Assembly: GCA_963681505.1 (NCBI GenBank)
Contig: OY811978.1
Coordinates: 6,618,586-6,682,585, forward strand
DNA length: 64,000 nucleotides
Reading direction: 5' to 3'
Source of the DNA: Eunapius fragilis
Lineage: Eukaryota > Porifera > Demospongiae > Spongillida > Spongillidae
Part shown: positions 59,801 to 64,000 of the stretch, piece by piece
Layout of the letters: every line of letters begins with the position of its first letter
Position numbering within the stretch: position 1 is the first letter of the stretch
Position numbers and translations under genes: made by a program
The notes under the pieces: generated by a model
What the model was told of the DNA's origin: nothing
Databases searched by the model: none
What the model saw: only the letters and a program-made list of their open reading frames with translations

Positions 59801-61312
59801 GCACAGGGGTGAAGTGTAATTCTGTGTGTGTGTGGGTATAGCCGTAAATGAATAGGGAAAGATATTGGGGGGAGATGGAGGAGGGTGCATTGTGATACTG
59901 GTCTCCACCTGAAAGTGAGCATTGCTAACTAGTACCCCTCCCCTCCCCATACTGCATGATTTCTAAATAGTGCCCTCCCGGCAGATCCCATACTGCATGG
60001 TACTAATTATAATATCCTAGGTTGAATGAAAATCTTTAGAACTTGGATCGAGTCTTTGTGTTCAATAACGTGATAATACCAGCCACAAATAGATGCAGTA
60101 TGAAGTGTGTGCAGCCATTGACACAAACGGTACTCAACTGTCTTATCCATTCGCAGTGTAACAGTTATGTTACACCGATCACTCATTCCATCAATGTAGG
60201 CTTTCAGGACATTGGAAATAACCCGAAAGCCACTTGTTTGGTTTGAAGGAGGGTAATAAATGGCTGATGACATCGCTGTAAAGTATGCTCCTACTATTCT
60301 ATTGGGGCTCATGGCAGTGCCTGGTGGTATGTAGACTGCTAATTCTGGGTCTTCACATCGCGATGCAATTGGGCCAAACATTTAAATACAAAGAAAACCA
60401 GACGAGCATGGTTAGTGTACGACTACCTGTGCCATGAGGCACCATAACCAATACCCACCTTTAAACCCCATCACATTAGACCCCATGACTGTGTTCACCT
60501 ACAAAGGGCAGACAGTAATGACCCAATAATAAACAAAAGGGCTAATGGGAGCCCCTACATTCTTGGTGAGTACAGACAGATCATTTGCTGTGATGTTCAG
60601 CTCAAGGTGCGACTGTGCAATCTTGGTAAGGACAGTGTCTAGGCTCTTCACCAGGCTAGGGGGGCAGGGAGGGTGAGAGTGCAGGGAGGACAAAAGAACA
60701 AAAGAGAGAATGAGATTAACAAATGGTGGCATGTGTACTGGTTGTTACCTTGCTGATCCATTGTATAGTGCTTGGGATGGCCAGTGTTTCATGGCATCGA
60801 GGGCATAGACAATGCTCCGAGCAGGCTATGTGAGGAGGGGATTGTTTTAATAGTAACTATAGCTAAGCAGATTGCTTACCAATTCAGTATCGTTGACTGA
60901 TGCACTTGCAATCTTTGTAAGCACAGTTGAAATTAGCCTCACGTTGTCTTCAGTTTGGTCCTCAGTGGTAGCAGAGTACAGAGTGGTGTTCACTATGTTG
61001 GTCACCATGGTAATATTATATTCAGTTATTGATTCCTGTCAGGTACCAACCAGCTATCACATGGCATGCACACCAGATGATGTAAAGCTCTTACAGCAAT
61101 AAACTTCAGCAGTTTGGACTGCACCATTGTCAGGCACTGGGTGAGGTTGACCTCACCCCAGCGGCCATACTCATTACACCACCTTGTGGCCACACCTCCT
61201 GAGCCAGTGGCATATTTATAGGTGCATGCTTGGATATATACATTTTCAGCAGATGTGGTGTTCCATATGTAGACACCTCTGATTGAAGCTGTGCTGCTGG
61301 CTGGACAAGAAA
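51336..61312 (-). CDS. Adhesion GPCR with two HRM-GAIN-GPS modules and an Ig-like domain (5' end missing)
   Basis: Exons, 5' to 3': 61095-61312, 60880-61035, 60749-60825, 60559-60655, 60459-60498, 60139-60350, 59663-59908, 59379-59556, 59134-59325, 58944-59062, 58305-58369, 58091-58227, 57751-58007, 57513-57680, 57183-57259, 57021-57120, 56890-56962, 54782-55113, 52898-53015, 52740-52843, 52564-52685, 52240-52502, 52070-52169, 51336-52008. Every junction keeps phase, giving 1,373 residues. Order: HRM 1-50, GAIN 73-290, GPS 295-348, Ig-like 355-471, undefined module 472-578, HRM 579-664, GAIN 665-930, GPS 940-988, seven helices about 1005-1240, tail of about 130 residues. Many N-glycosylation sequons fit an extracellular domain. 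Adhesion GPCRs sense contact or mechanical cues through a tethered agonist after the GPS. The exon 56890-56962 has a GC donor. Signal peptide and any further N-terminal domains lie outside what I could assign. Confidence 0.88.
52740..53015 (-). CDS. GPS 2, two exons split by a 54-nt intron
   Basis: 52898-53015 ends TCVFWIFTANG; 52740-52843 continues GKGNWSSEGCTTEDDGSGMI then KCRCTHLTNFAVLV. The intron 52844-52897 has GTAAGT and TTTTAG ends. H-L-T is the canonical cleavage triad, and TNFAVLV would begin the tethered agonist. Confidence 0.9.
53150..53445. repeat. M1-family MITE, second full copy
   Basis: Inverted arms around 53155-53280 and 53330-53440, with the same TTCTCTA.AA...GGATTGAAAGGCAATGGTG pattern as 3405-3705. 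Inside a receptor intron. Confidence 0.7.
53536..53570. repeat. Poly-C run
   Basis: A C run broken by single T residues; no element ends found nearby. Confidence 0.7.
54472..54565. repeat. (GT)n microsatellite with two GC interruptions
   Basis: About 47 dinucleotide units inside a receptor intron. Confidence 0.95.
54656..54762. repeat. Tandem repeat GTTAATGGGCCAGCTGTATT
   Basis: About five units of 18-24 bp immediately inside the receptor intron whose donor is at 54781. No function evident. Confidence 0.7.
55114..56160. other. Receptor intron sequence
   Basis: A/T-rich. An inverted pair of about 60 bp (ACAATATATTTA...ACATTTG words at 55840-55880 and 55965-56010) flanks a short centre, probably another small fold-back. 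No exon. Confidence 0.5.
56246..56663. mobile_element. Complete poly-G MITE with 5-bp target duplication
   Basis: Left end CAGGGGCGGATACAGGG, right end the complement of CAGAGGCGGATCCAAGGGG. GCATG flanks both sides (56241-56245 and 56664-56668). The interior is four to five diverged units of CCGCTTCAGGCCCGATACGA with G runs of variable length. Non-coding; the same family as 4124, 35537 and 50950. Confidence 0.82.
56788..56831. repeat. (GT)n microsatellite
   Basis: About 20 units, with one C interruption. Confidence 0.85.
57751..58007 (-). CDS. HRM domain 2 exon
   Basis: Encodes DNFTPFGTYVWPETAVDTTA, APVTLNCTYNRMLYQNRTNC, then AVATRFCRGVHLWSSAVGPG and C. This is a second HRM, larger than the first through an insertion with two extra cysteines. 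Acceptor CTATACAG and phase 1 entry agree with the preceding exon. Confidence 0.83.
58091..59062 (-). CDS. Undefined extracellular module, three exons
   Basis: Exons 58944-59062, 58305-58369 and 58091-58227 encode about 107 residues (VAYVRFSTAHLLDMQSALSL, VLYGLGSSLMGQQVVNCSFV, RVECRVANYNSNDKNCTEAM). Alternating strands and helices and three cysteines suggest a small globular domain; SEA-like is possible but unproven. The intron between the first two exons is a minisatellite. Confidence 0.65.
58384..58943. repeat. 34-36 bp minisatellite filling a receptor intron
   Basis: About 15 units of GGTACCATTAGAGTGTCATG followed by CCAGAGGGGACAGT or a CCAGAGGTGACAGGCT variant. The array runs up to the splice donor of exon 58944-59062, and the donor GTACC itself has the form of a repeat unit end. 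Confidence 0.9.
59134..59556 (-). CDS. Ig-like domain, two exons
   Basis: 59379-59556 holds GREFTLYCMASGDCSGQAMW (first Ig cysteine and tryptophan); 59134-59325 holds NLTLATLSTLGGQ and EAEYQCVAANKETASTARVV (second cysteine and terminal strand). The intron is in phase 1, and the module lies between the two GPS-bearing halves. Confidence 0.85.
59663..59908 (-). CDS. GPS 1 exon (non-canonical cleavage site)
   Basis: Encodes the end of GAIN 1 and a full GPS: PLCVSWDHNTSNWMQNGC, then NCTCDHLGTYGVYV. All four GPS cysteines and both tryptophans are present. The cleavage triad is H-L-G instead of H-L-S/T. The exon is followed in phase by the Ig-like exons, not by a transmembrane segment. Confidence 0.88.
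61095..61312 (-). CDS. HRM domain 1 exon
   Basis: Encodes CPASSTASIRGVYIWNTT, then ACTYKYATGSGGVATRWC, NEYGRWGEVNLTQC: the hormone-receptor-motif pattern CP..G.W...C....G.A.R.C..(Y)G.W......C. This is the most 5' exon assigned. It starts in phase 1, so at least one coding exon precedes it. Confidence 0.85.
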
Positions 61313-61551
61313 CTGCATGGAGTGGTTGAAAATTGCCAGTAAAGAGAAGAGGATATATTCAGATAGAGCCAAAAATATCTAAAAATATACAACATCCATA
61401 TGTAAGTTTGGAAATATGGTGGGGGATATGTTTGCATAGAATGATTAACAACGGCACCGGATCTGTGCAAATTGAACCGAACCCCTCCATTATGAAAAAT
61501 ATGAGATAATGTTTTACGGGATAGAACTTTTTATCCATCGCTGAAATAGTT

Positions 61552-62095
61552 GGGATCCGGTTCACAATTTTTCGGTCATCGCAGACAGGTAGGTACACTT
61601 CTTTCTAAAGTTGTTTTCGATAAATTTTATTGTGCTTTCATGCTTCAAATAGGTCGTGTTGATAATTAGCTTAGTTTCCGCAAAGACTACTTGTTCTGAC
61701 ATGTCCCCAGATGCATACATATATATGGGACAGTAACCAGCAAAATCACTCTTCGGGGTAGTTTTTCAAGTTTTCAAATTTTTTGATTTTCCGTGAACTC
61801 CAAAGAGCTTCAATCAAACAGTCCTTACGCATCCTAGATTGGACTATTCATCATAAAGTTATTAGGCACTGAATATTATAATTAGCCATACATTTCAACG
61901 CGAGCGTTACTTTTCTTTTGCTTATCCTGGTTGCTGGACACTGTTCCATACATACATCTATTATACATGCATCAGGGGAGTGGGGACACGTCAGACCAAT
62001 TAGTCTGATATATGATCTCTATTTGAAGCATGAAAGCCCAATAAAATTTGTCGAAAGGAGCTTTAGAAAGTCCGAGAGATCATGAACCGGATCCC
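61552..62095. mobile_element. MITE with GGGATCCGGTTCA ends
   Basis: Terminal inverted repeats of over 100 bp: GGGATCCGGTTCA at 61552 and its complement ending at 62095; inner blocks TTTCTAAAG and ATAAATTTTATTG.GCTTTC match inverted at 61605-61665 and 62015-62072. About 350 bp of unrelated interior includes a stretch shared with 40760-40800. No coding capacity. Confidence 0.7.
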
Positions 62096-62131
62096 GCATA
62101 AGCATCAATGAAGGTACAAGAGTAAAAATAA

Positions 62132-62204
62132 AGCGCATACTCGTCCACCCCAAGTATAATAATGATTATTATATTACACTTGGGATGGACGAGTATGCTG
62201 CTTT
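62132..62204. repeat. Short hairpin
   Basis: GCATACTCGTCCACCCCAAG and the inverted CTTGGGATGGACGAGTATGC flank a loop of about 20 A/T-rich bases. It could be a micro-MITE or a small-RNA precursor; sequence alone does not decide. Confidence 0.6.
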
Positions 62205-62639
62205 CATGTTCTGAGATAAATATGACACCAAACTGGCAGCAACTATGATCGCCACATGCAAGCACATATTCTAATTGTTTTCAAGTTGATGGGCTGTGAC
62301 TGCAAAACTAAGTAGCATGCTGCGTGCGATGGCTTCCAAATCTAATACATGGCGGCAAGTGATTTGTGCAGGTTATAATGAACATTGAAGATCAATTCTG
62401 CTAGAAAATGTCTTTTGTAAAGCCATCGAGGCCTTGGCACACTTGCTGCTTCCAAATCTGAGAAAGCATTGCCAATCACATCCCTGGAGGTGGAAAACTG
62501 CAAGAGGCACGAGCAGGAGTAGATTTCTGACATTGACAACTTTGCCATTGGTGATTAATATTCTTGCGCCTCTGTCTGAGAGGGACCATACCTTGGCTAT
62601 GGCTATTCAGTGCACGCAAGGAAGGGTGTGATGTCATCT

Positions 62640-64000
62640 CATGACGCTGATCAGAATACAGCCAGCATGGAGTGCAGCAATTTCAGCACACCAGGAACTG
62701 GCGGAATTCGCATCAGCACCTGACCTTTTTATCAGCCAGACAAACAGCATGAATTTGTGGACCGTGTACGAGTCCAGCTCTGTTACTGTACTCAGTACAA
62801 GAACTGCCGTACATGTACATGTAAAGAGCAGTAGTTTGAGTACACACTCATCAGTGTTCTCGTTGGACCTGATTTCAAACAGGAGCCCAATAGCAGCCTA
62901 AACGTGATCGTCACCTCGAGTGTAATGCCTGCAGAGGTCTCTTTGTCTTTTATGACAGGTTGGAGCAGTGGCTCTGAACCAGCTGAAAGAGGACCCCACT
63001 AGGCTGTATGAAATAGCTGATGTGCTACTAACTAAACATCAATGTGAGCGCCACACTATTAGAAACAGGCTCCATGTAATGCAAGCTGCCAATCAGACAT
63101 CTCAGGATGAAGCAAGCAATTGCAGAAATGGATTCCACCACTGCTTACCTGATATTTGACTTCAAAAAAAAGTTCCTTGCCAAAGGATTCTGTGAGGGTG
63201 GTGATTCCTACTATGGCAAGAAGGGCATGCTTTGGTGGGGAGCTGACAGTGTATTCATCAGACATTGGACTACTGATTAATAAGAGGTCATGAGTGACAA
63301 ATCCAATGAAAAACTTCATGTGATGATAGACTTTAATGATGAGAAAGTCCAATCACTGCAGCAAGTTGATGTGACAAATGAGGGAAATGATAGGAGAGTA
63401 CTGGCAATGGAGATTAAAGGAGATATGGCGGAGAAAGGATGTAAAAGTTATCATGAAAGAGGTGGTTATGGGTGTGAGGAAGGAGTAGAGGGTGGTGTGA
63501 GGAGGGAGAGGGATGGTGTTAGGAGAGGGATGGTGTGAGGGGGCAGAGGAGGATGAGGGAGAGCAAGATTAGTGGGAGGAAGGAGAGGGGAATAATGGGA
63601 ACAAACATGAGGGAATGCAAGACAGGACAGTGTGAGGTAGACATGCACGTGGCATATCTGAGCAGGATAGTAGGGATTGTGATAGTGGATGACAATTAGG
63701 AGGAGGACAGAGTGAGATCTCCATTTTATTAATAACTGTGTTGTCCACAATGAGCAGAAAAATGATGCTAATTTTATGCCTAGATTCAGCCCTTCATGCT
63801 TTGAGGCAACAATTCCTTCATGTCAATAAACTCATCACTGGTAGTGACAATGCCAAAAACCTGGCTGGCAAGCAAAGTGTCTCCTGTATCATGTGTGCTT
63901 GGCTGCAGTTGTTCAAAACTATTGCCTATTATCACAATGAGGTACATGTACAACGTGGCAACAATGTGTGTGACACACATTTCTCACACCAACAGACCCA
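62640..64000 (+). mobile_element. Transposase-like family, copy 2, broken, running off the window
   Basis: Open stretches on the plus strand include a block with MKQAIAEMDSTTAYLIFDFK and YYGKKGMLWWGADSVF (63105-63280), an acidic/Gly-rich low-complexity part (63290-63720), and a block at 63785-64000 with HVNKLITGSDNAKN and GNNVCDTHFSHQQT. The SDN...D(T/A)HF.HQQ pair equals that of the copy at 30.5-32.3 kb. The order of blocks matches that copy where they overlap. Superfamily unknown; it looks inactive. Confidence 0.5.

Noticed and set aside
51336-61312. Two separate genes, one soluble HRM-GAIN-GPS-Ig protein and one receptor
   Set aside because: Exon phases are continuous from the first GPS through the Ig-like exons to the second HRM, and no stop, signal peptide or start was seen between them. 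Only transcripts can settle it.
63466-63750. Pro/Leu-rich minus-strand frame
   Set aside because: Antisense of a G/A-rich low-complexity tract inside the transposase-like copy.

Overview
The window is animal nuclear DNA. It carries multi-exon genes with GT-AG introns (many only about 60 nt long, two with GC donors), metazoan-type multidomain proteins (an adhesion GPCR, an ankyrin-Roc-COR protein, a GTPase-Death domain pseudogene) and dense small repeats. Ankyrin/Roco expansions, GTPase-Death families and very short introns point to an early-branching aquatic invertebrate; a demosponge is my best guess, by inference only.

Layout. 1-3.1 kb: two decayed copies of a LINE-like retroelement, one with an inverted 5' part. 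3.1-6.5 kb: fold-back elements, a 45-bp tandem repeat and poly-G/poly-C elements. 6.55-23.76 kb (minus): an ankyrin-Roc-COR gene with almost one ankyrin repeat per 99-nt phase-0 exon; its introns hold a poly-G element, a MITE, a 252-bp-arm palindrome and an interrupted minisatellite. 24-29 kb: microsatellites, a large 22-bp minisatellite array and two exons resembling RNF113/CWC24. 30.5-32.3 kb: a broken gene copy of an unclassified transposase-like family. 33-38 kb: three diverged copies of a dispersed repeat around an intronless sarcosine-oxidase-like flavoenzyme (34.18-35.46 kb). 38.46-44.02 kb: a four-exon L-amino-acid-oxidase-like gene with nested transposons in intron 1. 46.2-49.2 kb: a broken P-loop GTPase/COR-like/Death-domain gene. 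51.3-61.3 kb (minus): an adhesion GPCR gene. 61.5-64 kb: a MITE, a hairpin and a second copy of the transposase-like family running off the window end.

The most notable object is the adhesion GPCR. Its 24 assignable exons keep phase throughout and give the order HRM - GAIN - GPS - Ig-like - undefined module - HRM - GAIN - GPS - seven-helix domain - tail. It therefore holds two complete HRM-GAIN-GPS modules in one polypeptide. The first GPS ends in H-L-G, which is not expected to self-cleave; the second ends in H-L-T, the canonical cleavable form. Matching exon lengths and phases in the two modules suggest an internal duplication.

The two flavin oxidases stand next to each other on the plus strand and could both act on amino acids or N-methylated amines, but nothing in the sequence proves a shared pathway. 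The other genes look functionally unrelated. Transcription start sites, the 5' end of the receptor gene and splice forms could not be determined from sequence alone.
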